Shown: positions 11,933 through 23,750 of the stretch, one piece after another
Layout: the number at the start of each line of letters is the position of its first letter
How positions within the stretch are numbered: position 1 is the first letter of the stretch
Source of the DNA: Nemophila menziesii
Taxonomy: Eukaryota; Streptophyta; Magnoliopsida; Boraginales; Hydrophyllaceae
Direction: 5' to 3'
Length of the DNA: 64,000 nt
Assembly: GCA_029959085.1 (NCBI GenBank)
Contig: JARWIR010000027.1
Coordinates: 5,146,001-5,210,000 of the forward strand
Notes under the pieces: generated by a model
What the model was told of the DNA's origin: nothing
Database searches by the model: none
Seen by the model: the letters and a program-made list of their open reading frames with translations, nothing else
Translations under genes and position numbers: made by a program

Positions 11933-12750
11933 GAGCTCCATATGGTCAGAGCAAATGATTATTGCTTTGGATTTTATGAATGATTATTCAGATCCAGATT
12001 CTATTAATGTGATTCATTATTGGCCATCAAAGAGTCAAATGCATATTTCTATCAAATAATCATCTTCTGCAATATGATATTCACTCCAAAAAGTCTACAT
12101 GTTTAGCCGAGGCACCTCCAGGGGAAACGGTTTTGTACCAACTAGTTCCATCTTTAGTATTCCTCAAAGGAATGCATTCTGAAGATTTGTTGAATCCTAG
12201 CCTATGATTATCATTTATAATAGTTTGTTAGTAATTTTATATTCTCCTATTTAAAATTTATAACTTATGTATTATTGCGATTGTTTATATATATGTTTTT
12301 CTTCTTGACGATGCTTAAGCAACATCTACTTATACTATTTCAGGGTCATCTATGACCGAGTTGAAATATTTAAATGACTGTCAACATATATCATTTGGCT
12401 GGTCCAAGCAAAGTCAAAGGTTTGAAATTCAGCACAGACAAGGGCGAACATATACAATAATGGATGACCATGTCTACAATATTTAGTATCACTCTCCTAA
12501 CTTCTTTAAACATCAAGGATTTGGCTTCTGTTGAGGAAAAGGTTGTCTATGTGATTGTCCCATATGTTTTGACAAGTTAGTCCTTTGTCTCTAAAACGTA
12601 CATATCATGTATGGGACCATCTCTTTCCCACAACCTTCCTCCGTGGGAGCTACTGCAGTTAGTTTTGTACTTGGCACGTACTTCAACTCATACTTTTGGT
12701 AAGAAAGGCAATTTTGGCAAACCATTTCAGGTCATCAGTCACATTGTAAC
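11933..12750. other. F-box 3' flank, no separate gene recognised
   Basis: May contain decayed C-terminal F-box-associated sequence or 3' UTR. Scattered coding-like segments appear at about 12090-12180 and 12590-12700 without a continuous frame. Present only in copy 1. Confidence 0.4.
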
Positions 12751-12754
12751 TTGC

Positions 12755-13102
12755 TTAACTAAAAATATATGGACAGCAATATAGCTTTTTCAGCGGTTCT
12801 GATGCAGATTTGTTGGTCAGAGAGAGTGATACACTGGAAGAATAGGTTGGTGTTTTCAGGTTCAACAAATTATATTTCTTGGCAGAAAGTTGTGAGTAAG
12901 TGTTGTTCAGATCTCCAATACTTCCATATATTTTCCCCAAGCAACTCACCATTTTTTCCTTGGTTAAAAGACTCGCAACTACACCTAGAGGCAATGAAAA
13001 GAGATGAAATAAGAAATCAACGACGTCTTTCCATGCTTCCGCAAAAATGACTCGTTTTCCTTTCCTGTCAATGAGAAGTCGTAAACTCACTTTGTTTGTT
13101 GA
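12755..13102 (-). pseudogene. DUF674 family fragment (N-terminal part)
   Basis: DUF674 is a plant-specific family of unknown function, often in clusters. The minus strand reads NKVSLRLLIDRKGKRV, IFAEAWKDVVDFLFHLFSLPLGVVASLL and MVSCLGKIYGSIGDLNNTY, which is the family's N-terminal signature in order, followed by a Cys-containing KLYCCPY. The frame is open for about 115 codons but has no ATG: an in-frame TAA lies directly upstream of the Ser-Thr-Asn-Lys start. The rest of the protein, normally several hundred residues, was not found. It is on the strand opposite to the neighbouring F-box gene and is removed in copy 2 by the 3.8-kb deletion. A second DUF674 fragment is at 17683 on the plus strand. 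Confidence 0.8.
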
Positions 13103-14450
13103 TTATATCTTACCATAGATTAGCATAAATTGTTGATTTTTTCTTGTTTATAAAAGATTGAGCAGGTTCTTGAAATTTAGTTGGAAAATAGTTAGGCTGT
13201 GATGCTTTGGATATTATAATTAATATGTCTAGGATAAATAAATTTTGACTGTAGGCATATTTATTTCCCAAAGAGTTTACTAACTAAATGAAATACGTTG
13301 GTTGGTCGGGTGAAAAAGAAATCAAGGATCAAATAATTTTTTTTATTATTACATCTGAGGTCTTATGACCGTTTAAATGAATCTAACACCTACAGATTAC
13401 CCACAAAGGAGAACGAGGCATGGAGGTAAATGACTTCATACGCATGGTAAACAAAGGTTGATCCGATAAATATTCTATAACTATTGAGCATTCTGTAATT
13501 TCATGTTATCGATGTTATGCTTTTCATGGTAGACAAAGAACACGGAAAAGGAATGAGTTTTGGCAAACACCGTAATTTATCCAACAGGAATTTGCCTGGT
13601 AATATTACATACTTTAATTGTTTTATTGAGATTTAAATGAGATGATTAAACATAGTAAATAAATAATAACATTTATGGTCATATGCACAAAACTTTTTTA
13701 TTAATAACAGAGTTAGATGAAATAAAACTATTGGTAATAACACTTCAAGCATAACAACAAGGATTACTAAAACACATTTTTGCCGGTCTTTGTAAAAGAC
13801 TGTTTAGTCGATAGTTGACGCCTAATGGCGTATGAAAGGTATTTGTCCATTGCAACTCGATCGCCCCAAAACATGAGAACAAGATAGGATCAAAAACATA
13901 AATCTTTGCAATCGCATATAGATATTATTTAGTATAACATGTATGGAAGGTTGAGGATCCGGCTTCCACAAGTACATATTAACACACAAAAAATCACCTC
14001 TACAAGTACATTGCTTGTGGTGTTTTTTTGTTCCTGTGGGAAAAACACTACTCCATCGTCGGTTCCTTGGGGAACTACTCATACAATGCAAAAGTAATCA
14101 ATGAGATAAGAGCAATGATAGTGAGAAAGTTGTTGCGGTACGTTAAATATTCTAGTGAATTGAACTAGACCAAATAATTTTTAATTATTAATGGTTTAAT
14201 GGATATGTAACTGGATGTTAATATTAGAAGTAATTTTGATAATTTGATGTGATGTGAATGGTATGTTGTTATGATGGATTATTATATATTGTCTAAAATG
14301 AATGTTTTTTAGGTAGTTAATCAGCAAAATAATTGAGTGTACCATTTATTTCACTTAGTATTAGTTAAACCACTAAGTATTTTCAGGAAAATTGAATACT
14401 CTGTAAATAACTCTTAGTTTAATCATTAATTAGTTGACTATACTAATGGA
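13103..14450. other. Copy-1-only stretch with no recognised gene
   Basis: A minus-strand ORF of 89 codons at 13822-14091 (Cys-rich, no recognised similarity) is the only ORF of note. The whole stretch is absent from copy 2. Confidence 0.45.
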
Positions 14451-14456
14451 TTCATT

Positions 14457-15860
14457 GAGTACTTATCAAATCACAAGTGTATGGGTTGTTCAAGTAATAT
14501 TTCGATAAACAAGATTTCGTTCTCAGGGATTGAACTTGTATAATTCATGTGTTCAATGAATAAGTAGTAGTAATTGCTAATACAGAAAAATAAGATATAA
14601 AAAATATTTGTTTGATTTTGTTTATAAGCTACTAAACGCAAGAAAATAAAGAAACTACTAAAGTAAAGACTAAAAGATTAGATGCAGATAAAAGATATAC
14701 TTGAGTCTCGCTAGGGAATCACCTAAATTAACAATCTAATGCATTCATTTTTAGGGTAAAGCTAGTAATTAATATTAGTCGGGACTCTACAATCTCATAA
14801 CTCCCGTCAGGGTAGACGTAGGAGCTATCCTACATTATTACGAACCCCGTCAGGACGATTATATGCTACGTTCAGATGATTAACTGAATTACAAGATTGG
14901 CTACGCAGTTAGTCGAGCCCGTGAGGATCATTGACAAACACCACATGTTTCTATCCTAGTTTCGTAATTAAACCCCCGTCAAGATGATCACCGCCACTAG
15001 TGAATAGCCTAATTACTACTACCTACCCTTGATTCGCGATGTCAATGATAGTAAATAAATATAAAGATAGAATCAATATGTAATTACGCGACTTAATTTA
15101 AATTAATATAATCCCAAATTAGAAAGACATTAAATTAGAAAGTAGGATTCATCCCCAAGATACGAGTATCAAGTCATTTAAGTTTAGCTAATAATTAAAT
15201 ACATAAAGGAAAAGAAACTAGAAATATACAAGTTTCATAAAAAGAGAAATAAAATAAAGAAGGACCTAATTAGGAGAAGGATTTGAGATGTTGTTGGAGG
15301 AAGAAAGACTTCTCCAGCTTCTGCTCTTGACTCTTTCTTTTGACGCTCTCCCTAAAGATGATTTAATTTGAAGAATAAATTGAGAGATTATGAATAAAGA
15401 GGTCTAAAAGGGCTTATAAAGATAGTGAGAATGGATTAGGTCTAATCTTGTACTTAGTTAAGTAATTTAAAGTCCATGTCCGATTGCTAACATAAAGGCA
15501 CAACTTTCTCTTTTAGATCTCCAGGTCTGAATCAGTACCTATCTGGCTCGAAATCAGAAATTAGTAACAGCTATCCAGATTTTTATCTCTTTTTGTCAAT
15601 TCTTCGAGTGGTACTTTCTCTCTTTTGACCTCTCCTCTTTATCTAAGACTTTAAACTTCACTTCTCCTCCTCATCTTGGTGCTTCATAGCATCCATGTAC
15701 CTAAGAACTTTATACTAAAAACAAACAATTTAATGCACAAAAGTTCTAAAAATGCAAATAACATAATTCCAAGGGGAGAAAGTGCAATATATTAAAATAA
15801 GTATAAAAGTCTATCTAATCAGTCCAATTTCTACCTAAAAATAAGTCTCATAAGGGAATA
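14457..15860 (-). mobile_element. Degenerate gypsy-type LTR, reverse orientation, copy 1
   Basis: Shares blocks with the solo LTR at 19598-21170, in the same order: the AAGTGTATGG/TTCAAGTAATAT start, TTCGTTCTCAGGGA, repeated CCCGTCAGG(A/G) boxes at about 14800-14990, and AAGTCTCATAAGGG near the end (about 15845). TTCGTTCTCAGGGA is the complement of TCCCTGAGAACGAA in the gypsy LTR at 28700, so the element runs on the minus strand. No clean TG...CA ends or TSD were found, so it is old or truncated. Copy 2 keeps only 54135-55120. Confidence 0.6.
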
Positions 15861-16440
15861 TATTTATAACAAAACGGGAAACGTCAAGGAGAAATTTGTG
15901 CTTGAATCGTTATGAAAGATGGTAGATTACATTCGTTGAGCAAAGTCAATACATTTGTATACTGCATTGGTGTGAGTAACAGAGGATAGATAGTGTGTGT
16001 TTTACTTTCCCCTAATTATCCCCTAGCAACATTATTATAAGCAGAACGAGTGTTGCCTTTGTGGACGTGATGCCAAATAGGATATCCAATTAATTTACAA
16101 CATATCGCGTTTGTGTGTCCATGACTAGGAAAACCAAAGTTAAGACAATGGTAATTTGAAGGTCTTTTGCATCCATTATTGTGACCTAATATGGTGTTTT
16201 GTTATGGCTGCAGGTAAGTACTGGATACAACAACTATTGATGGGGAAAAATTGTATACAACATCTTTCGACAAAGTCAAAGATAAAGTGCAGCATGTTGT
16301 TTTAGTGAGGATATAGACACCACCACTTCTCCTTGTTTCTCTTCCTAGATAATAAGGTTATATGTGTTATTCAAAGAGGGAAGTTGATAATTGAGTACAA
16401 TTTGACCTCAAATTGCTTAATTAAAGTTGTTAACATTCAT
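15861..16440. other. Spacer with no recognised feature
   Basis: Collinear with 55140-55735. No ORF of note. Confidence 0.5.
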
Positions 16441-16449
16441 TACAAACCA

Positions 16450-16892
16450 AAGAACAGTCTAACCATTAGGTTATGGTTTTGAAAAGTGAAACCGATGGTT
16501 AAAACCGTTAGGTTATGGTTTCAGATAAAAATAAAACTGAATAACCGAAAACCGATTATTACCATATATATTTTCATATTCAATAATAATCTAGGTTAAA
16601 TTAGATATATTAAAATTCTAAAATTAAAATCCAAATACTAGATTTAACCAATTAATTAATAAAAATAATCTAGTTTGATTTTATAAAAATTAATATAATT
16701 ATTATTAAATTATCATTTTGTTATGGTTAAAAACCGCAAAACCGTTTAAAAAAGCAAAACCGAATAATGCGGTTATGGTTTTGAAATGTGTAACCGATGG
16801 TTAAAAGCGTTAGGATATGGTTTTTATAAAATAAACGGTTACGGTTATGGTTTCGATATTTTTGCAAAAATCCTGACTGTTTCCATCCCTAG
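16450..16892. mobile_element. hAT-like non-autonomous element terminus, copy 1
   Basis: Dense reiteration of GGTTATGGTTTTGAAA, AACCGATGGTTAAAA and AAAACCG in both orientations, ending in TTTCCATCCCTAG at about 16880-16892. On the complementary strand that reads CTAGGGATGGAAA, a terminus seen in plant hAT-type elements with GGTTT-rich subterminal repeats. The left end is not resolved. Same in copy 2 at 55735-56163. Confidence 0.45.
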
Positions 16893-17682
16893 ATATATCT
16901 GGTACGACTCCATAAATTATAGTTCTCCGTAAGAGGTTGGAAAACAAGGCCAATGTCGGACATATCAAAGGTGTTATGATTAAATAGGTGGGTCTTGTCG
17001 TGGGACGTTTGTTTTTTAAACGAGTATGGTGGTGTTTTAGACTAAAACGTGGAAGTCTTAGGGAAGATTTGTCATGGCGTCTCATGGAATAATTCGAGAA
17101 AAAGGTGATGATTTGTATCTCTTGATTCGATTGTATAAATTGTATCCAAGGTGAAATATTTTGGCAGAGTGAGAATTTAAAGGTTCTAAACAAACCTTAA
17201 AATGACCCTTATTTTTGTATAATGATATAAATATTATTACTTGCCAAGCAAAAATAATTATAATAATAATAATAAAATTCCACGACTACAAAAAATATCA
17301 GTTCTAGAAAAAGAAATATGAAAATATTAACTTAAAAATATTTTTGTTAAAATGATAGATTATTATGCAAAACACATGAGACAATTTGGTCTCTTTGAAG
17401 ATACACGAGTATATTTACAACTTTTGCATGGTATAAGATCCCAAATTAATCTGTGGCGCTCTAAGTTTTCCGAAAGCCATCTTAGACATTTTTGGAGTTA
17501 GTCCATATTTTGTGTACAAAAGAGAATTTAGAAGGGTGCATGTTTATTTTAATAATTAGTGTTGACCCTCTAAATTCTCATTGTTATAAGTTAATATTGA
17601 GTCATCTTATTAAAGCTTGATGAGTTTTTAGTCTTGCATATATCTTTTGCCTAGCCTGCAAAGACTTATTGCTGGTGCAATC
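16893..17682. other. Spacer between hAT-like terminus and DUF674 fragment
   Basis: A minus-strand open frame of 127 codons overlaps it (17193-16810; 56462-56079 in copy 2). It stays open in both copies, but its last third is hAT repeat sequence and it matches nothing recognised. The (AAT)n-like run near 17255-17275 is longer in copy 2. Confidence 0.4.
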
Positions 17683-17886
17683 ATGGATCCTTCACCTACC
17701 AAACTAAGCTTGAAACTTCTTATAGACAAAAAAAAAGACCACGGAGTCCTTTTCGCTGAAGTTGAAAAAGACTTCGTTGATTTCCTTTTCCACATACTTT
17801 CTTATCCTTGAGATTATGTTATAAACATTGTCGGGCCCCTAGGAAAAATTTACGGAAGTATAGAAACACAATATATATATATGTAG
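17683..17886 (+). pseudogene. DUF674 N-terminal fragment with in-frame stop, copy 1
   Basis: ATG at 17683 opens MDPSPTKLSLKLLIDKKKD, then GVLFAEVEKDFVDFLFHILSYP, the start of a DUF674 protein (plant-specific, function unknown). A TGA at 17809-17811 breaks the frame, and similarity continues in the same frame with INIVGPLGKIYGSIET before running into an (AT)n tract at about 17869. Only about 65 codons are left. The copy at 56990 carries the same TGA, so the gene was dead before duplication. Together with the minus-strand fragment at 12755-13102 this suggests the region once held a DUF674 cluster. Confidence 0.8.
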
Positions 17887-18239
17887 GGCAACGCCCGATT
17901 AATTACATGTATAGTGAAATTATTCTTAATTAATTACAATTTCAAGTAAATTCTCAATTAATAAAAAAATTGAAAGATTACCAAAATACACATAAACCAT
18001 TTAATTATTACTTCAATTATATATATCATTTAATTCTTATTATCTTCATCATTTGATCTAATTGTCAAAATATGCGTATCAAAAAACTATTAATAAAAAG
18101 GTACCTAGAATAAAACTATTTATAAAAATGCCTCAACCCAAAATACCCCTACAAATAGTAATTTAAAAAAAGAAATTAGAAAAAAAAACAAAATACCCAT
18201 AAACAACTAATGTCTTCATATTTGTGAAATAATAATCTA

Positions 18240-19260
18240 GTTTAGAGACACCACTTTAGGTATATTATGTGCTTAGCTTAAGTGGTTTTCACAATTATTA
18301 GATAGTTTCTCTAGTCTTACCTTTTTTTGGAGCTTTGTTACTTTAAGAGCATATTTCGGTGTAATAGTGTGTTAAATGTGAATCTTTTAGTTACAAGAAT
18401 GATATTAGAAGCCAAGAATTGGCGAAGAAGTTGAAGAAAGAAGATCCAAGACAAAATCAAGACTTAAAAAGGCAGAAGAAACTGTTTTGGATAAAGCAAA
18501 AGCTATCAATAGTTGTTGGCCAGATTTGGAGTGTGTAGTATTTAAAATGCTGCATAAAATCGATAGAGAATTTGAATAACTCCTTTTAAATCAAGAAAGG
18601 TCTTTACATTACGTTCGTGTGGCCACTAGTTTCGAGATATTTGGAGATGTAAGGAAAAAGTTGTGAATTTTACAAACTCTATAGGTCAGGCAGTCCATTT
18701 TCCAAGGAAAATGGGTTTGAGCTGGAGTAGGGATCTAAAACCTAATTCATGACCTAGATTTTGTCCCTACACCTATATTTACTTGTATTTCATACTATAA
18801 ACATGTCTTTTCTTAGTCCCTAATTATGAACACTTAAAAATCATCAAAAGAAGCAAGTGACTTGTAGAAGAAGACATGAAGGTGGAGAGTCACAAACTTC
18901 TCTTCTCTCTCCTTCCACTTAACCATTAGGGTAATATAAAGTAGATCTCTTTTTTAACCATTTTCGTAAGTTAATAAGTTTAGTTTTATTTCTTTTGGCA
19001 TTATGAACTAATTTTTTCATAACTTGGTTTGCAATATGTATAAATGTTACTTTTGATTGAATTTAATTGATTTGAGATTTTACTTTATAATTTTTTTTGT
19101 GCTTGCCTTTATACCAACTCTAATCTTGATCATGTTAGGACTGTTCTTAGTAGTTTGATTATCACCATGTGGGGGATCCAATACAAACTATATTCCTAGC
19201 GCTTCGTACTATCAACCCAGTTAGTCAAGATTTTTAAGCTTGATAACCCACCGTTCTCTT
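18240..19260 (+). mobile_element. Degenerate gypsy-type LTR, forward orientation, copy 1
   Basis: Follows the order of the 27345-28842 LTR: a GAGACA-containing start, ATTATGTGCTTAGCTTAAG, a mid-section with AGTTTTATTTCTTTTGGCATTATGAACTAA (compare 28000-28030), then TTAGGACTGTTCTTAGTAGTTTGATTATCACCATG (compare 28190-28215). Identity is low, so it is an old insertion. In copy 2 only the first half remains (57560-58115). Confidence 0.5.
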
Positions 19261-19329
19261 TTATATATATATATATATTCTTTCACCAACAAATAAGAAA
19301 AAAATCTAACAAAATCAGTTAGCTCTTTT

Positions 19330-19363
19330 TTTTTTGCCGCTAAAGAAAACCTTTTTTGTAGTG
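19330..19363. mobile_element. CACTA-type 3' terminus remnant, copy 1
   Basis: GCCGCTAAAGAAAACCTTTTTTGTAGTG ends at 19363. Its complement begins CACTACAAAAAAGG, a CACTA-type inverted repeat. The interior is missing here; copy 2 keeps about 350 bp of it (59100-59454). Confidence 0.6.
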
Positions 19364-19597
19364 TATACCTAACAAACCGTTATGTTAAACTTTGAAGATT
19401 CATGATTTAAGTTATATTACATTCTTAATTGAAGATAAAATAGTCATTTATCATTATAATCATATGTTAGAAATTCTTAAATATTATTGCTTTCTAATAT
19501 TGGGCGCTTAAATTAAAATGATACATAGAATTTAATTTAATTTTAAAATAAATCTACATCAAGAAAATGTATGAACAATTTTGTATTTGTTGATTTC

Positions 19598-21170
19598 TGG
19601 TGGTCCTTTGTGTGTTCTAAAATAAATGCAAAAAGTAATCGAACCACAACATCAAGTGTACGGTTGTCCCAAGTAATATAGTTGATAAAACAGATTCGTT
19701 CCAAGGACGGGATGGTTGACTACAATTCTTATCTATTAATGATTGATTGCACTTATGAAAGCAAATAAAAGTAATATGATTGGTCCTGTTTTTGTATTAA
19801 TCCTAAGTAATAAAAGACTAATGCGAAAATGTAAAGAAATAACTAAAACGCAAGTAAATGAAAGTAAGACGCAAGTATGAGCAGGTAGTACTTGAGAGAC
19901 GCAAGGGTTTTCCTAACTATCATTCAATTCATACATTGTTTAAGGGACAAATCGGTAAATTTGTATTGGTCGGGATTCTATATTCCCCTAACCCCCGTCA
20001 GGGTGGACTAAGGAGCAACTCTCAAGTGCTACAAACCCCGTCAGGGTGATTATAGTCCACTCTTAAGTGTTTAAGTCTAAATTACCCAATAGGCCATAGG
20101 TTTAATTAAGCTCGTCAGAGTCAAATAATTTCTAACCTACATTCGTTAACTAGTTTTGTACCTAAACCCCCCGTCAAGGTGATCCAATCGCCACTAATTG
20201 GAATAGCCTAGATACTAAGTCCTATCATTGGTTAATTACGTCAATAATAGTAATTAAAATGCAAATTAAAGAAAAAATACAATTTACCCAATTTGATTTA
20301 AATAATAAATATCCCAAATTCAAATGTATAGAATGAAATCAAATTGGGATTAACCCATTATGCGTTCTCAAGCACTAATTAGGTTTAGCTCATAATAATT
20401 AAAAAGAAAACTAAATTAAAAGTAAAGGAATCCATATTGTCTTACAAATAAAAGATAAAAGAAACCTAATTTCCGGAATTGAAATGACTGAGAACGGAGC
20501 TATAGACCCACTCCAGCTCTAGCAGCTTCTTCTTCCTTCCTTATGTTGCTTCTCTCTGATGTTTTTAATTGTAAAGAATGAATTGTGTGAAAAATAGAAG
20601 TCCAGACCTCCTTTTATAAGAATAAAAATGGATTAGGGCTTGGACCAGAAAATAAAATACTAATTAAATGTCCAAGCCCAAATTCTAAGCCCAAAATCCC
20701 GTAACTGCTGATACACCTTCACTAAAACGGCTTTTCCCGCTTCGTTATGACTCCTATTGACTTGAAATCAGTTTCTAAATTTCCGTAACTTGTTAAGGAT
20801 CGTTTTCTCTTCAAAGGTCAGTGGATAAATCAGCGCTTAAGCACCTCGAAATCAGCAATCTATGGCCTGGAAAACAGATTTTCAGCTCTAAAAATAATAT
20901 CTTCGGGATTTATCTTCAAGTCTTGACTCTATTTCACGATCTTTGACTTTCTCCTAAGATTCCTCTTCTAGCTAACATCTAAAACCTGTAAACTTTACAC
21001 TAAAAATACCAATATTACGCGCAAAAGCTTAATAATTTAAAAATGCTAGAAATAAAAGAGGAAAATCATATTATTGCATATTTAGTCCAAAAGTCGATCA
21101 AATTAATTAAATAAACACCAAAAATGATGTCTCCTAAGGGTCGAAAATAAGAACAATTAGGGAGACATCA
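19598..21170 (-). mobile_element. Solo LTR of a gypsy-type retrotransposon (copy 1 only)
   Basis: A 1,573-bp segment starts TGGTGGTCC and ends GGAGACATCA (TG...CA), flanked by ATTTC at 19593-19597 and 21171-21175. On the minus strand it starts TGATGTCTCCC, like the gypsy LTR at 27345 (TGATGTCTCCT), and ends in ACCA like it, so it belongs to a related family in reverse orientation. No internal region is present: one LTR with its TSD is the product of LTR-LTR recombination. Copy 2 has the empty site at about 59670-59680 (ATATC). Confidence 0.9.
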
Positions 21171-21175
21171 ATTTC

Positions 21176-23285
21176 CAGATTTTATTTTTATGTCTTTGTT
21201 GGTTAATATTTTTCTCTAGTACTTGTTGAATGCAAAAAAAGCGAAATATATCCTAGAATAGTACGATATAGTTGATTATGTAGCATTACTCTAGATGTGA
21301 AATTTATCATTATCTATTCCAAATTCTAAATGTAAGTAATTGAGTGTGCGATTAGTGTCATGCTCAGAGAAAGGGCTATGTTTTGCTATGTAGTAGTATT
21401 AGTCTGCACAAAAATTTTGCTGTTCATTTCCAGAATTATTGGTAGCAAAAAGTGTTGGGTTAACGAGTACCTTAAGGTAAAAAAAAAACTTTTATGTCCA
21501 TCCTTACACAGGGACTTATCTATATGGTAGACTTCTTAATCCTTTCCAATCCTATGAGTATTTTTTGTTTGTTCAAAATTTCGATTAGCACACTGACTAT
21601 GTCTTTTTTACAAACTATAATCCACCATCATGGTCCGAACTTATTATTTGTACTTTATATTTATCTTATATATATTCTTTCCCAAAAAAAAATAGTCTAA
21701 CAAATTCAGTGAGCCCTGTTAAGTATATATTATAAATCAGATTTGTAAATAATGCTTGCTAAACATTGTATCTAGAATTGATATGAATATAAGTCCTCTT
21801 TTTTACCAAGTCAGCATCACTCCAGATTATCCCTATTCTATAAGATTAAATAGAGGCATTAGGAACTCAAGATCTGTTAACACGCACAATCGGAAATGAT
21901 GTCCACTTAATGTTGAACAAGAAAGATAATGGAGTTAACATAAATTTAACTTGACAGGGTAGCAATTAGTAAAACGAAAGGATTGGTTATGTCGAATAAA
22001 ATATTTTCAAAAATCTAATTGATTCTCACGACTCTCGATATTCATTTGTGGTATACCACATTTCATATTGTAATATTTGATATGCCACAAGATTCAAATC
22101 ATCTTCACTCTCATGGTGTCTCAAATATGGATATATTTAATATACCTAGGCATGAGTGTCTTTTTATTTCGGTGACCTTTTTGAACAAAAGGCAACCTTA
22201 AAGTATGATGCCTCTATTAAGATGTATTTAGTAATATTTAAACTTATCGTAATTGTGCTAATTTGAATTAAACATAATTTAGTTTTTTGGTAACCTTTTG
22301 CTTTTTCATCTTTTTTGTACAGTTAAATTCAGTAAAAAGAAAAGTACATTTGACTAAAATTTATGCACCACCTTTCAATATTGCAGTCATTCAAACATTT
22401 AATTTAACATCAAAACCTAAGAAAAAATCCCAAAACCACTACATCATATTCATTACCTAAAAAAAACACAAAAAATTTAAAAACCGACAAATCTTTTTCA
22501 TTAAACAATAAACAAACATAAAATCACAAAACTAGATTGACTTCAACTCATATCTTCAAAGAACACTATTATACCTGCAGAATTAGAGAACATAAGCACA
22601 TTAACACTCAAAATTGATATTTGAAATGTTAATTAAGATTGCAGAAAGAGTAATAAAAACACTTGAAGTCTGCACTCACATTAGCACCTTAACACTTTCG
22701 TGAACCAAAAAATGTGCAATAACAAAGAACCTTTTTTTTAAGTAAAACAAATAAAACACCTCAAAACTATATTTTCTCGTGGATAAAAGAACTGCACAAA
22801 AGTTATAAAAAAAATAACCTTAAAACAGCACTTTCGTGCACCTGAAAACAACACAAATGTACAGGTATATTGACGTATTTTTCACCGAACCACCAGATCC
22901 GATAAACTTTATACCAAATCATAACCAAAAACCCTAATTACAGTTGTACACAACTATTAAAAACAATAGGTGCCACAACACACCATAAAATAATATTCAA
23001 CAGTACCTAAATTACGTTCGATCAAAATTATATGGGACCACAAATAGGCTTGTTTTGTATGCAAATCTAATTGAAAAATCTAGTCGAGGAAGATTTGTTC
23101 TAAAAAGGTGATGTCTTTAAAGAGAGAGATCCGAAAGGAGACAATAAGTCATGAAAAGTAATTATATGAAAGGGTATAATAGTAAATTTGCATTACTTAG
23201 TTAACAACGGATGGAAAAAAACAAGTTTAAGGAGGTTTGAATTGTTTATTACAGTGTATTGCCAAAATCACATACTAGAAAATAG
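21176..23285. other. Stretch with no recognised gene
   Basis: Collinear with 59681-61763. Short ORFs at 21494-21700 and 22019-22201 are preserved in both copies but have no recognised similarity. A diverged version of about 21600-22200 is also present at 58117-58790. Confidence 0.5.
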
Positions 23286-23525
23286 TTAAAGGAGGTCACG
23301 TGCACTTAGGCCATCATAAGTTAAACTTGACTTGAGTGTCTCCATCTAAAGATTAGAAGCAGAGAATTATGCATGATGACTGACACAAAATTATTTTTAA
23401 AAAAAAGTGCACATACCTTGCGTACTACCCGTTTAGACCTTCTATGGGTCTGTTGTTTATTTCTCTTAGCGCCACATTTGGATTTATACTTTTTTTCCAC
23501 TTTGCAAATAACAAAGTTAGTTACA

Positions 23526-23750
23526 AGGGATCAGGTGGGCCACCGGCCCACAGGAGCAGTCTGGGTAGGGATGTGGTGGCCCACAGGAGCAGTAGGAGTA
23601 GTAGGCTGGGCCACAATTGGAGTTCGAAGGCTGTGTTGGGCTGGTAGGGCTGATACACCGGGCTTGGGCTTCGGGCGCCCAGGTTTTCTTTTTTCACTTA
23701 CTTGGGTGGGCCCAACAGATGGACTATCTGCAGGCCCAACAGAAAAGCTG
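23526..23750 (-). other. GC-rich insert encoding an AT-hook-like, Pro-rich stretch (copy 1 only)
   Basis: This 225-bp block is far richer in G+C than anything around it and replaces 39 bp of copy 2. The minus strand is open through it: GPTQVSEKRKPGRPKPKP, an AT-hook-like GRP core flanked by basic residues, followed by a Thr/Pro/Ala-rich tail with two APVG repeats, ending in TGA. AT hooks bind the minor groove of A+T-rich DNA. It may be a gene fragment carried in by repair or by a transposon, or an exon lost from copy 2; flanking introns on the E3 side would be only about 21 nt, too short to splice. Confidence 0.5.

Noticed and set aside
13822..14091. Minus-strand Cys-rich 89-codon ORF
   Set aside because: No recognised domain, no splice context, and present in only one copy because of the deletion.
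14800..15000. Repeated CCCGTCAGG boxes as a CRISPR-like or satellite array
   Set aside because: Spacing and context match a conserved internal segment of the gypsy-type LTR, also found in the solo LTR at 19980-20180. CRISPR is not expected in plant nuclear DNA.
16810..17193. Minus-strand 127-codon ORF kept in both copies
   Set aside because: Part of it is hAT-like repeat, composition is that of chance ORFs, and there is no recognised domain. Retention in two recent copies is weak evidence.
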